This document shows positions 17,063-26,371 of a stretch of 64,000 nucleotides of DNA, one piece after another. Location of the stretch: the NCBI GenBank assembly GCA_026692905.1, contig JAPLNL010000112.1, positions 1 through 64,000 on the forward strand. Direction: 5' to 3'. The position numbers were made by a program, and so were the translations under genes. This DNA is from Planctomycetota bacterium (GTDB lineage Bacteria > Planctomycetota > Planctomycetia > Pirellulales > Pirellulaceae). The notes beneath the pieces were generated by a model. The model made no database searches and had not been told where the DNA came from. It worked only from the letters and a program-made list of their open reading frames with translations. Position 1 is the stretch's first letter. Each line of letters starts with the position of its first letter.

Positions 17063-18169
17063 CTAAATCGTCAAGCTTCGCGCTCGCGCGATTACAGGCC
17101 ACTTTTCGCCCGCGATCCGATTGGTCACTGTCCAAACTTCATTGTGCAACGCTACCGTTGGACAAATGTGCTTCGGGAGGCCATAAACCACCGTCCCAAC
17201 TGGAAATAAGTTGCTCTTGTCTGTTTCCAACACCAAATGCTCTTCGCTGTGAATAACAGCGATCGCGTCTTCAAGTCCAAACCAACGGACCCTCGGATGC
17301 GTCATTTCGGAAGCGACCGCTTTGTGCCCCAAGTCGATGCAGATTCGGTTCGCGGTTGGATGGCTTATGACGCGAGCCAATAGCACCGCCGCGTTCTGGA
17401 AATCCAAGTAGGGAGAGGTAATGGATTGCCCGAAATCCCAAAGGACGGCGGTGCCAAGTCCTACCTCAACGTCACCGCGTTTGGCTAACAAGCCTGACGT
17501 GGGAGTTCCCCCCGCAATGATGTTCGGTACCTCGAAGCCCTCTTTTCGAAGGCCTTCGATCCAACTCCAGACGGGTTCGAAAACTAGTGTGTTTTGTTCC
17601 GTTATTTCCGCGAGATCGGACTGATGCAGATGGCCGTCGTAGGCGTGCACGCCACCAGCGGAAACACCATCCGTGCTGCAAAGCGCTTGGTAGAGTTGAG
17701 CCGCATCAGGACCGGGGATGATTCCCGTTCGATTCATGCCAACATTCAAGTCGACATACAAGCACGCGACGACCCCATGCGATTGAGCGCATTTGGCGAT
17801 ATCCGAAAGGGATTCGAGGTTGTCCACTAACGCGGAGAAGTGAGTTTCGGGGAACCGCCGAATCAGCTCGATAAATCTCCGAATGTTGGGACCGACTGGC
17901 TGATAGGCCATCAAGATGTCCTTGCCGCCAGCGCTTGCCGTCATTTCGGACTCGGCGATGGTCGACGTCTTGAACTTGTCGATACCAAGTTCCCGTTTCA
18001 TCGCAATGATTTGAGGCATCTTGTGCGTTTTCACATGCGGCCTAAGCCGCGAAACGTCCCCAGCCAAATGAATCATGCGACGCAAATTTTCTTCGATGCG
18101 ATCGGGATAGACCAAGAGAGTCGGCGACGGCACGTCGTCCGGATTATCGATTGAGTACCAAGAGTTCAT
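17063..18169 (-). CDS. D-threonine aldolase-like PLP enzyme (alanine-racemase fold)
   Basis: PLP-dependent fold-type III enzyme. The PLP lysine motif is RPHVKTHKMPQI, followed by the barrel strands DLNVGMNRTG, VHAYDGHLHQ and IIAGGTPTSG, and a metal-site-like DLGHKA near the C-terminus. The family cleaves D-threonine or dehydrates D-serine-type substrates. I choose the ATG at 18169 (MNSWYSIDNPDDVPSPTLLV), because a longer frame to 18373 reads through a 19-bp tandem repeat and is Pro/Tyr/Asn-rich nonsense. Product of 368 residues is normal for the family. Confidence 0.82.
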   Translation of the reverse strand: MNSWYSIDNPDDVPSPTLLVYPDRIEENLRRMIHLAGDVSRLRPHVKTHKMPQIIAMKRELGIDKFKTSTIAESEMTASAGGKDILMAYQPVGPNIRRFIELIRRFPETHFSALVDNLESLSDIAKCAQSHGVVACLYVDLNVGMNRTGIIPGPDAAQLYQALCSTDGVSAGGVHAYDGHLHQSDLAEITEQNTLVFEPVWSWIEGLRKEGFEVPNIIAGGTPTSGLLAKRGDVEVGLGTAVLWDFGQSITSPYLDFQNAAVLLARVISHPTANRICIDLGHKAVASEMTHPRVRWFGLEDAIAVIHSEEHLVLETDKSNLFPVGTVVYGLPKHICPTVALHNEVWTVTNRIAGEKWPVIARARSLTI

Positions 18170-18176
18170 ATGGTTT

Positions 18177-18280
18177 GATTGGGGATATATGGTTTGATTG
18201 GGGGTATATGGGTTGATTGGGGGTATATGGGTTGATTGCGGGTATATGGGTTGATTGCGGGTATATGGGTTGATTTGGTG
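18177..18280. repeat. 19-bp tandem repeat, five copies
   Basis: Five consecutive 19-bp units of the form GATTGSGGGTATATGGGTT at 18177, 18196, 18215, 18234 and 18253, then a partial unit. It lies directly upstream of the D-threonine-aldolase-like gene and includes its leader, so copy number could affect expression. No spacers are present. Confidence 0.9.
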
Positions 18281-18309
18281 TACTGAAGCGAGGGTCTCGC
18301 GCGGTTTTG

Positions 18310-18424
18310 TCACCCTCCCGCTGGGAGGGTCGAGCGTAGCGAGGGGAGGGTGAAGTGCCAGCGGCAATTGCACAAGTCAGTTCACCCTCCCCGGCCTCTG
18401 GCCGACCCTCCCAGAGGGAGGGTT
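18310..18424 (-). repeat. Dispersed double-hairpin repeat D, copy 1
   Basis: About 115 bp with two GC-rich hairpins built from CCCTCCC/GGGAGGG arms, joined by an AT-richer spacer. It aligns along nearly its full length with 60178-60293 in the opposite orientation, including CTCGCTACGCTCGACCCTCC. A BIME-like dispersed element. Confidence 0.85.
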
Positions 18425-18464
18425 ACTTGGTGGACGGCACATGGAGTGTGCCTGCTGGTTTAGG

Positions 18465-19766
18465 CTACCTCTTTGTTGTCGAGACCACTTTGCCGTTGAT
18501 GATAACACCGACGCAGTGAGTGGTGTACTCAAGCGGGTCGCCATCGTAAAGTGCAAGGTCAGCGTCTTTACCAACTTCAAGAGAACCGACGCGATTTTGG
18601 ATTCCCAAAATGCGAGCGGGAGAGATTGTGATGGATTCGATGGCTGCGTCGTGGCTGAGCCCATGGGAAGCCGCGATGGCCGCTTCAAAAAGCACAACCC
18701 GGACCTTGGGGACGTATGCCTCAAATCCACCTTGGATGGCGAACGGAATCTGCGCTGCTTGTAATTTCGATGCAGTTAAGAACGATTGGTTTTCCTTTTC
18801 CCCGCTCGCACGAGCCATGGATGGATGCAATAAAACACAGATCCCAGCCGCCTTGATCTGAGGAATCATCAAGTGCGCATCGGCCGCGCTATCGAGCCAG
18901 ATTTTGATCTTGAATTCTTCGGCCAAGCGAATCGCCGAGGCGATATCTTGAGCGCGGTCGGCAGTGATCAATAGAGCCTTCTTGCCCGCCAAGACCTGCA
19001 TGACCGCTTCCAATCGCAAATTGCGAGCGACAGGTTCCGGTTTCTTTTCCTTATCGATATCCTTGTCACTTTGTTTGCTGCCGTCAGCATCTGATTTTTC
19101 AGCGGGCTTTGGGTTCGCTTTGGCGTCGATTTTCGCTTGAAGCTCTTGCGCTTCGATGAACAGCGTCCGCAGCATGGCCATCTGCTTGCCTCTGGTTCCC
19201 GGACTGGATTTGCCGGATTTCGAGGACGCTTCAGCAAGTGTTGCTGCAATCGCTCGACCTTCGACGATGAGCGCTTCCTCAATGGAGTTGCCGATCGTCT
19301 TTGCAATGAGTGTTTGGCCTGACATTAACTCGCCCGGTGCGTGACCGGTATGGATGGTGGTTACTCCAAAACTGCGAATGTATTCAACCAACTCTTCTCT
19401 TGGGTTGTACGCGTCGATAGCTCGAAGCTCAGGTTGAAGTGGAGAGGAGCTTTCAAGGTGGTCGCTGTCGTGATCAACATTGAGGATGCCAGAGAGTCCA
19501 GCGCAGGAACGCACATCGATCATACCCGGCATCGCAACTTCGCTTTGCATGATTGCGGCCTTCTCAGGAATCGAAACTTCACCTGTCTTGCCGATCGCTT
19601 TGATTTTGCCGTCTACGCAGACAACCGTTCCGTTTTCAATCGTTTGGCCAGTTGCCGTAATGACTTTTTTGGCTTGGACGACCAGCGGCTGTTGGGCGGT
19701 GGAGTAGCTACTGGAAAGAGCGAGTGATACGAAAGCGACTAATAATTGGTTTTTGCAGAAAATCAC
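18465..19766 (-). CDS. Secreted amidohydrolase-like protein lacking metal ligands
   Basis: An amidohydrolase-fold protein (VVQAKKVITATGQTIENGTV at the start, LGIQNRVGSLEVGKDADLAL at the end). Where active relatives have HxH after PGL, this one reads MPGMIDVRSCAGLSG, and the HHHTHRHDD stretch of its neighbour is replaced by LLITADRAQDI, so metal catalysis is doubtful. The GTG at 19766 has AAGGAGG six bases upstream and overlaps the neighbour's stop as GTGA; it gives a clean signal peptide (FVSLALSSSYSTAQQ). Longer frames up to 19802 lack this. Probably a pseudoenzyme partner of the upstream paralogue. Confidence 0.8.
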   Translation of the reverse strand: MIFCKNQLLVAFVSLALSSSYSTAQQPLVVQAKKVITATGQTIENGTVVCVDGKIKAIGKTGEVSIPEKAAIMQSEVAMPGMIDVRSCAGLSGILNVDHDSDHLESSSPLQPELRAIDAYNPREELVEYIRSFGVTTIHTGHAPGELMSGQTLIAKTIGNSIEEALIVEGRAIAATLAEASSKSGKSSPGTRGKQMAMLRTLFIEAQELQAKIDAKANPKPAEKSDADGSKQSDKDIDKEKKPEPVARNLRLEAVMQVLAGKKALLITADRAQDIASAIRLAEEFKIKIWLDSAADAHLMIPQIKAAGICVLLHPSMARASGEKENQSFLTASKLQAAQIPFAIQGGFEAYVPKVRVVLFEAAIAASHGLSHDAAIESITISPARILGIQNRVGSLEVGKDADLALYDGDPLEYTTHCVGVIINGKVVSTTKR

Positions 19767-21175
19767 TTTGCACCTCCTTGCCATGCTGGAGCAAAGCAAC
19801 ATAAAAATGGATCGATATCGCTGCCTGCATTTACGCCCCCTTCGGCGTAGAGCTGGTCATCGGGTTTGCTCAGATCAAAGGCCTTTTGGCCCTCGACCCA
19901 TGTTTCTAAAACGTGGGTGTAAACACTGAGTGGATCGCCCGTGAGAATTGCGAAGTCAGCATCTTTACCGACGGTCAAGGAACCGATGCGATCGCTCAGC
20001 CCTAGCATCTCGGCGCCCGCGAGCGTGAGACCAGCGATCGCTTTGTCGCGATTCATGCCGGCGCGAACAGCCAAGGCGGCCGAGCGCATAAATAGTCTTG
20101 AGTCGGTAATCCAATCGTCGGTATGAAACGCCACTTTCACTCCGGCTTCGTCGAGCACACGACCATTGCTAAAGGTCATGTCCTTGGCTTCGACTTTCCC
20201 ACCTGGTGAGTCGAGAACGATGATGGAACATGGCATTTTGGCGTCCGCAATTTCTTTTGCGACTTTCCATCCCTCGCTGACGTGATGCAGAACGGTTTGG
20301 AAGCCAAACTCTTGCGAGAGTCGAATGACGGTCATGATATCGTCGTGGCGATGCGTATGGTGATGAACGATCCGTTTGCCTTGCATGGCTTCCACGAGCG
20401 ATTCCAAGTGCAAATCGCGTGGTGGCAGTTTGGAGACGTCGCCATTGGCTGCGACGACTTTGGCTTGGTACTCGCGCGCTTTGATATACTGCTCGCGAAC
20501 CAGATAAGCTGATTTGCCTCGCGTACCAGGAAAGGGGGAATCGCCTTGAGAATTGGTGCCGTTCGCCATCTTGAGGCCGCCAACAGGAGCCCCGTTTTTG
20601 TCCCGTATCAGGATTTCATCTACGATGCGGGGGGACGCTTCGTAGTACCGTAACTTGCAATACACGGTTTGGCCACTGATCAAATGACCTGAGCCCGGCA
20701 TGATATTCAGCGTGGTTAGGCCTCCGGCTAGAGCCCTTCGGAAGCCGGAATCTCGAACGTTAATAGAGTCCATCACGCGGACGCCAGGCTGAATGGGGCC
20801 GCTACCATCCGCCGCCCCCGCACCACCGATATGACTATGTGTGCAAATGAGGCCTGGCATGATCCACTTGCCCTTTGCATCCACGATGGTTGCACCAGCA
20901 GGAATAGCGACATTTGCAGACGCCCCAATCGCTTGGATTTTACCATCCTGGACCACAATCGCGCCGCCCGAAATCGGCGGCTTGTCGACCGGCAGGAGGG
21001 TCGCGTTAACCCACGCAGTCACCGTGGTTTTTTTTGGGGATTCGTCGCCATTCGACGACGCTTGACGCGCGAAAAGCGATGAGCCAAAAGCAGAGCCAGA
21101 AACGGCTGCAGTGGCAGATGCCAGAAATTTTCTTCGTGTATTCAAGGGGGCTGTTCTCGAGCTTAAGTAAGGCAT
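19763..21175 (-). CDS. Tat-exported amidohydrolase (imidazolonepropionase-like)
   Basis: A metal-dependent hydrolase of the amidohydrolase superfamily. It has a Tat signal (NTRRKFLASATAAVSGSAFG), the HxH metal motif PGLICTHSHIGG, a His cluster HHHTHRHDD, HHVSEGW and a late FHTDDW aspartate site, then GKDADFAILTGDP. The substrate is unknown; cyclic amides or dipeptides are typical. Its last codons overlap the start of a paralogue without metal ligands, so both are translated together and exported, possibly as a heteromer, although the paralogue uses a Sec-type rather than a Tat-type signal. Confidence 0.85.
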   Translation of the reverse strand: MPYLSSRTAPLNTRRKFLASATAAVSGSAFGSSLFARQASSNGDESPKKTTVTAWVNATLLPVDKPPISGGAIVVQDGKIQAIGASANVAIPAGATIVDAKGKWIMPGLICTHSHIGGAGAADGSGPIQPGVRVMDSINVRDSGFRRALAGGLTTLNIMPGSGHLISGQTVYCKLRYYEASPRIVDEILIRDKNGAPVGGLKMANGTNSQGDSPFPGTRGKSAYLVREQYIKAREYQAKVVAANGDVSKLPPRDLHLESLVEAMQGKRIVHHHTHRHDDIMTVIRLSQEFGFQTVLHHVSEGWKVAKEIADAKMPCSIIVLDSPGGKVEAKDMTFSNGRVLDEAGVKVAFHTDDWITDSRLFMRSAALAVRAGMNRDKAIAGLTLAGAEMLGLSDRIGSLTVGKDADFAILTGDPLSVYTHVLETWVEGQKAFDLSKPDDQLYAEGGVNAGSDIDPFLCCFAPAWQGGAK

Positions 21176-21366
21176 TTTGAGGGGAGCGGCACCGAAACCA
21201 CAGTGGTCAAGATCCGATTATACTGCGACCAGGCAGCGAAGCTCTAGTTCGGCTACCAAAGTTGGGCAAAGCATGTTAAGTTCTGCGGTAATTTGGTTTA
21301 CATTTTTGTCGATTTGCAAATTGTAGCCACGGTTTCCCTCAACCCGCAAACTGTTAGGTTTCTGCT

Positions 21367-24300
21367 GTGCCTAAACGCACCGACATCAAAAAGATTCTTT
21401 TGATTGGTTCCGGCCCTATTATCATCGGCCAAGCTTGTGAATTCGACTATTCCGGCACCCAAGCCTGCAAAGCTCTACGGGAAGAAGGCTACGAAGTCGT
21501 TTTGGTCAACAGTAACCCTGCCACGATCATGACGGATCCCGCGACGGCTGAGCGGACCTATATTGAGCCATTGACCTGGGAAATGGTTGCCAAAGTTATC
21601 GAACGTGAGCGACCAGATGCTTTGCTGCCGACGCTGGGTGGTCAGACAGCACTCAACATCGCAATGGATTTGGCCAAACACGGCGTTCTGGAAAAATTCA
21701 AGTGCGAAATGATCGGCGCCAATCCTGAGGTCATCCACAAGGCGGAAGCCCGCGATGCGTTCAAGCTCGCGATGGAGAAGATTGGAATGAATGTTTGCGT
21801 GGGCGACGTTGTTCATACCATCGAGGAAGCTCGGAAAACACTTGCCAAAGTTGGTTTGCCGTGTGTTGTCCGACCCAGCTTTACGATGGGCGGAAGCGGC
21901 TCCGCGATCGCTTACAATCGCGATGATTTTGATGATTTGGTTCAAAATGGATTGACCCTTTCGCCGATAACCGAAGTCCTCGTCGAGGAATCGATTATTG
22001 GATGGAAAGAATATGAGATGGAAGTCATGCGCGATGTTGACGACAACGTTGTCATCATCTGCGCAATCGAAAACTTCGATCCGATGGGAGTGCATACGGG
22101 CGATTCCATCACGGTCGCTCCCGCCCAAACGCTGACCGACAAAGAGTATCAGCGAATGCGTGACGCTAGCTTGGCGATCATTCGCGAAATCGGCGTTGAG
22201 ACCGGTGGATCGAACATTCAGTTCGCGATCCATCCCGACAACGGCAGAATGATCGTGATCGAAATGAATCCCCGCGTCAGTCGTTCGAGTGCGCTAGCCA
22301 GCAAAGCCACTGGCTTTCCCATTGCCAAGATCGCAGCCAAACTCGCCGTCGGATTCCGATTGTGGGAATTGCAAAACGACATCACGAAGAAAACACAAGC
22401 TTGCTTTGAGCCGACGATCGATTACGTCGTAACCAAGATTCCGCGTTTCGCTTTCGAGAAGTTTCCAGAGGCTGACTCGACATTGACGACGCAAATGAAG
22501 AGCGTTGGCGAAACCATGGCCATCGGACGCACTTTCAAAGAGTCCTTCCAAAAAGCCTTGCGTGGACTTGAGGTAGGTGCATTTGGTTTTGGAGCGGACA
22601 GCAAGGACCTTTGGTTCACTGATCGTCGGCCCGACGACGAAGAAATCCGCAGCAAGATGTCTCGCCCCAACGCCGAGCGTGTCTGGTTTATCCGCTACGC
22701 CATGTTAGGTGGCATGAGCATCGACGAGATCTATTCCATCACCAACATTGACAGATGGTTTCTGGATCAGCTGAAAGAATTGGTCGAAATCGAAAACCGA
22801 TTGCGTGCCTTGGGTTCTCTTTCGGCCATCGACCCAAAGACGATGCGCCAGGTGAAGCAGTTTGGTTACTCCGACCGGCAATTGGCAACGCTTCTCAATA
22901 GCGATGACGGGGAAATTCGGGAGTGGCGAAAAGCACATGGGATCGTCGCAACCTACAAATCGGTGGACACGTGTGCGGCTGAGTTCGAAGCGTATACGCC
23001 GTATTACTATAGTACCTACGAAACCGAGAACGAAACGCCTCCTAAAGGGGACAAGAAGAGGGTCATTATTCTCGGTGGAGGCCCAAATCGTATCGGTCAA
23101 GGTATCGAGTTTGATTACTGTTGTTGCCACGCCAGTTATGCTCTTCGCGAACTTGGCATTGAATCGATCATGGTCAACAGCAATCCCGAAACCGTAAGCA
23201 CCGACTACGACACTAGCGATATTCTTTTCTTCGAGCCTCTTACCACAGAAGATGTCCTTAACATTGTCGATACCGTGCAGCCTGATGGTGTCATTGTTCA
23301 GTTTGGAGGGCAAACGCCGCTCAATTTAGCGCGGGCATTGGCCAACGAAGGTGTCCCCATCATAGGAACGAGCGTAGACACGATTGAGGATGCCGAGGAC
23401 CGAGAGAAATTCCAAATCTTGCTCAATGAACTCAAGATCAAGCAACCAGCCAACGGGATTGCTCGTACGATGGCTCAAGCGCGTTCGGAAGTACAGAAGA
23501 TCGGTTTCCCATGTTTGGTGCGTCCTAGTTTCGTCTTGGGCGGCCGAGCGATGGAAATTTGTTATGACCACTCACAATTCGAACGGTTCGTCGCCGAAGC
23601 ATTTGTGGTCGCGCAGGGGCAACCCGTCTTGATCGATCGCTTCCTTGAGGACGCAACCGAGGTTGATGTCGATGCTGTTTCGGACGGCGAGGATGTCGTC
23701 ATTATGGGAATCATGGAGCACATTGAAGAGGCAGGCGTGCATTCCGGCGACTCAGCCTGCGTGATTCCATCTTTCTCACTCAGCCAAGAAGTGCTGACCG
23801 AGATCCGTCAAGCCACCGATGCGATGGCTCGTCGGTTAAAGGTCATTGGATTGATGAACGTGCAATTTGCCATCAAGGAAGAGAATGGCAAATCGGTCGT
23901 TTACGTATTAGAAGTCAATCCTCGAGCTAGTCGCACTGTTCCTTTTGTGGCCAAAGCAACAGGCACTCCAGTCGCCAACATTGCAACCAAAGTCATGGTT
24001 GGAATGAAGCTCAAAGAGCTAGGGATCACCAGCGAACCGATACCCCGCAGCGTTTCGGTCAAGGAATCGGTGTTTCCATTCCGCAAATTTGCTGGCGTTG
24101 ATATCGTGTTGGGCCCTGAGATGCGAAGCACAGGCGAAGTGATGGGTATCAGCGATGAGTTCCCCATTGCTTTCAACAAAAGTCAAATTGCGGCGGGTGT
24201 CTTTTTACCATCGTCCGGCAATGTCTTCTTGAGCATCGCCCCTCGGCATCGCGATGGCATCACCGAGATGGCTCAGCAATTGCACGAGATGGGATACAAA

Positions 24301-24621
24301 CTGCTTGCAACCTCGGGAACGGCGCTCGTGCTCGAACGAGCGGGCATTCCTGTGTCCAAGGTGAAGAAGCTTGCGGAGGGCAATCCTAACTTGATCGATT
24401 ACCTCAAAAATGACGAGGTGTCGTTGATCATCAACACGCCGAGCGGCAAGGGTGCGAGAACCGACGAGGGAAGAATTCGAGCAGCTGCGGTGCAATCCGG
24501 AGTGCCCTGTATTACAACCGTGGCCGCCGCCAGAATGGCTGTGGAAGCCATGCTAGTGATGCGAACAAAGCCCATGACCGTGATGTCTCTACAAGAACGC
24601 TTTGCAAACGAAAGCGACTGA
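21367..24621 (+). CDS. carB: Carbamoyl-phosphate synthase, large subunit
   Basis: Makes carbamoyl phosphate from bicarbonate, ammonia and two ATP for arginine and pyrimidine synthesis. Both ATP-grasp halves are present: [20 protein letters not shown] with [16 protein letters not shown], and [20 protein letters not shown] with [16 protein letters not shown]. The C-terminal allosteric MGS-like domain is also present. At 1084 residues it is full length. It starts with GTG. carA is not adjacent. Confidence 0.97.
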   Translation: MPKRTDIKKILLIGSGPIIIGQACEFDYSGTQACKALREEGYEVVLVNSNPATIMTDPATAERTYIEPLTWEMVAKVIERERPDALLPTLGGQTALNIAMDLAKHGVLEKFKCEMIGANPEVIHKAEARDAFKLAMEKIGMNVCVGDVVHTIEEARKTLAKVGLPCVVRPSFTMGGSGSAIAYNRDDFDDLVQNGLTLSPITEVLVEESIIGWKEYEMEVMRDVDDNVVIICAIENFDPMGVHTGDSITVAPAQTLTDKEYQRMRDASLAIIREIGVETGGSNIQFAIHPDNGRMIVIEMNPRVSRSSALASKATGFPIAKIAAKLAVGFRLWELQNDITKKTQACFEPTIDYVVTKIPRFAFEKFPEADSTLTTQMKSVGETMAIGRTFKESFQKALRGLEVGAFGFGADSKDLWFTDRRPDDEEIRSKMSRPNAERVWFIRYAMLGGMSIDEIYSITNIDRWFLDQLKELVEIENRLRALGSLSAIDPKTMRQVKQFGYSDRQLATLLNSDDGEIREWRKAHGIVATYKSVDTCAAEFEAYTPYYYSTYETENETPPKGDKKRVIILGGGPNRIGQGIEFDYCCCHASYALRELGIESIMVNSNPETVSTDYDTSDILFFEPLTTEDVLNIVDTVQPDGVIVQFGGQTPLNLARALANEGVPIIGTSVDTIEDAEDREKFQILLNELKIKQPANGIARTMAQARSEVQKIGFPCLVRPSFVLGGRAMEICYDHSQFERFVAEAFVVAQGQPVLIDRFLEDATEVDVDAVSDGEDVVIMGIMEHIEEAGVHSGDSACVIPSFSLSQEVLTEIRQATDAMARRLKVIGLMNVQFAIKEENGKSVVYVLEVNPRASRTVPFVAKATGTPVANIATKVMVGMKLKELGITSEPIPRSVSVKESVFPFRKFAGVDIVLGPEMRSTGEVMGISDEFPIAFNKSQIAAGVFLPSSGNVFLSIAPRHRDGITEMAQQLHEMGYKLLATSGTALVLERAGIPVSKVKKLAEGNPNLIDYLKNDEVSLIINTPSGKGARTDEGRIRAAAVQSGVPCITTVAAARMAVEAMLVMRTKPMTVMSLQERFANESD

Positions 24622-24715
24622 AGCTGGTGTGCGGGTATAGCCCTAACCTTGTTGGGTAGCTTTTGAGCTGGTTTCGCCAAGCGTCCCAAGGCCCCACTTT
24701 CGCTCTCGGCAGAGA

Positions 24716-26359
24716 TCATTCGTTGATTGGAAGTAGAATCGCGGCTGCTTCGCAATCGTTTCGAACCACCATGATGTTGCCCGACAGTGCAATTTCATTC
24801 CATGTCTTGCTAGTCAGGGCTTCAAATCTTGCCAGTTCTAGATGAGCGGTAGGATTTGCGGCAACGAGGACTACTTCGCCAGACTCTGCTTGAATGAGTA
24901 ACTTGTTGCGCACCAAAAGCATTTTGCCGTGGCCGTATCGCCCTGCTTTCCAGGACCGCTTTCCGTTCGTCAAGTCGATGCATGCCAGAATTCCATTGTC
25001 AAATCCATAGACAAAGTTTTCGTGTACGACAACACTCGAGAGTTTCGACTTTAAAGATTTTGACTCCCATACCACTTGAGACGACCAGCGATCCTTATCC
25101 AGAGAAACGTTGAGCAACGCTGTCCCCTTGTCGTACCCGGAAGAGATGAGCACCCGAGCGCCATCCTCTAATCGAGTACTTTCGCTTACAACAACCGGTT
25201 GAGCGACGTTGACGCGTGATTCTCCCTGGGTGACCCATGGCTGAAACCAAAGGGCTTGCCCATCAAGGGCAAAAGAACGAAGGCCAGCACCATTGAAGCT
25301 CAAAATTTGCTTCTTCCCAAACAGAGTCGCAACGATCGGCGACGCGTAGGAAGCAGGATCATCGCCCGAACTCCAAACCATTGCACCTGTTTGCATGTCG
25401 AAAGCAATCGTTGCTCCCCCTACTCCTGCGCCAGGCGTAACTACGACTAGCCCATCGACAAATAGTGGCGATCCCGACATGCCAAAAATGAGGTTTTGAG
25501 TTGTAGGGTCGGAGAACACCGACTGACTCCAGTGCTTTTCTCCCGTTTTGAACTCGAGGCATGTGACAATACCTGTCGCTCCCATCGAGTAGACACGACC
25601 ATCGTGAATCGTGGGCGTTGACCGCGGACCATCGCCATGTTCATGGTTGAAACGCGCTTTTTCACGGTGGCACCATAATTCAATTCCATTATGTAATTCG
25701 TAGCAAACTACGCATTCATACTCATCGCGTTGCTCAAGCGTCACCGCAGCATTGCCAACTACGGCAAACCCTGACCAACCGATTCCAACAGGATGCCGCC
25801 AAAGTAGCTTGGGTGGATTTGTATTCCAGTCGGACTGGATATCCACCCGATCCATCCTCGTGGCTGGGTTGCCACCATGAATCTCAGGGAAATCATTCAG
25901 CGTCGGACGAAAGAGATTCTCTATGGACAACGCTATCTCGGGGACCTTTCTTGATGTCAAATACTCCTTGATGTGCTGCTCGGCTTTGGGCTTCCAACGC
26001 CAAACAATTCGTGGAGTTCGATCTCCGTTATAGCCATCAATTCGCAAGAGTTTGGAGGCGCCATAAAAAACGGAACTGATTGCAAGTACCGAGACAAAAA
26101 GATAAATGAGGCGAGGTCGAAATCGAAGAAGGGCAATACCCATAATCACTAAAAATAATAGTCCGGCCGCCAGGTAGAAACACATGCCGTCAAGACCAAT
26201 AAAGAAGAGCTTTGTTTTCTCTTCCTGAAGCAATTGCACACAAAGGATCGCGACGCTGAGCGGCACTCCAATTCCTATCGGAATGATAAACGCGCTGAAA
26301 AGTCTTCGGACGATGGTCGTCGTTTTGGGACAAGCCTCCACGGAGTTCAAATCTTCCAT
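24716..26359 (-). CDS. Membrane-anchored PQQ-type beta-propeller
   Basis: 547 residues: three hydrophobic helices in the first 110, then an exported propeller with repeats such as PKLLWRHPVGIGWSG, GRVYSMGATGIVTCLEFKTG and ILACIDLTNGKRSWKAGRYG. Trp-docking motifs fit a PQQ-like propeller, but there is no dehydrogenase active-site pattern, so it is probably a binding or scaffold protein. It starts 12 bases after the GT-C gene, and is likely the last gene of the glycosylation operon. Confidence 0.75.
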   Translation of the reverse strand: MEDLNSVEACPKTTTIVRRLFSAFIIPIGIGVPLSVAILCVQLLQEEKTKLFFIGLDGMCFYLAAGLLFLVIMGIALLRFRPRLIYLFVSVLAISSVFYGASKLLRIDGYNGDRTPRIVWRWKPKAEQHIKEYLTSRKVPEIALSIENLFRPTLNDFPEIHGGNPATRMDRVDIQSDWNTNPPKLLWRHPVGIGWSGFAVVGNAAVTLEQRDEYECVVCYELHNGIELWCHREKARFNHEHGDGPRSTPTIHDGRVYSMGATGIVTCLEFKTGEKHWSQSVFSDPTTQNLIFGMSGSPLFVDGLVVVTPGAGVGGATIAFDMQTGAMVWSSGDDPASYASPIVATLFGKKQILSFNGAGLRSFALDGQALWFQPWVTQGESRVNVAQPVVVSESTRLEDGARVLISSGYDKGTALLNVSLDKDRWSSQVVWESKSLKSKLSSVVVHENFVYGFDNGILACIDLTNGKRSWKAGRYGHGKMLLVRNKLLIQAESGEVVLVAANPTAHLELARFEALTSKTWNEIALSGNIMVVRNDCEAAAILLPINE

Positions 26360-26371
26360 TAATTGGTAGTC

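Noticed and set aside
18177-18280. CRISPR array
   Set aside because: Repeats are back to back without spacers and no cas gene is near.
18170-18373. N-terminal extension of the D-threonine-aldolase-like protein
   Set aside because: It is translated tandem repeat and repeat D; the family start is at 18169.
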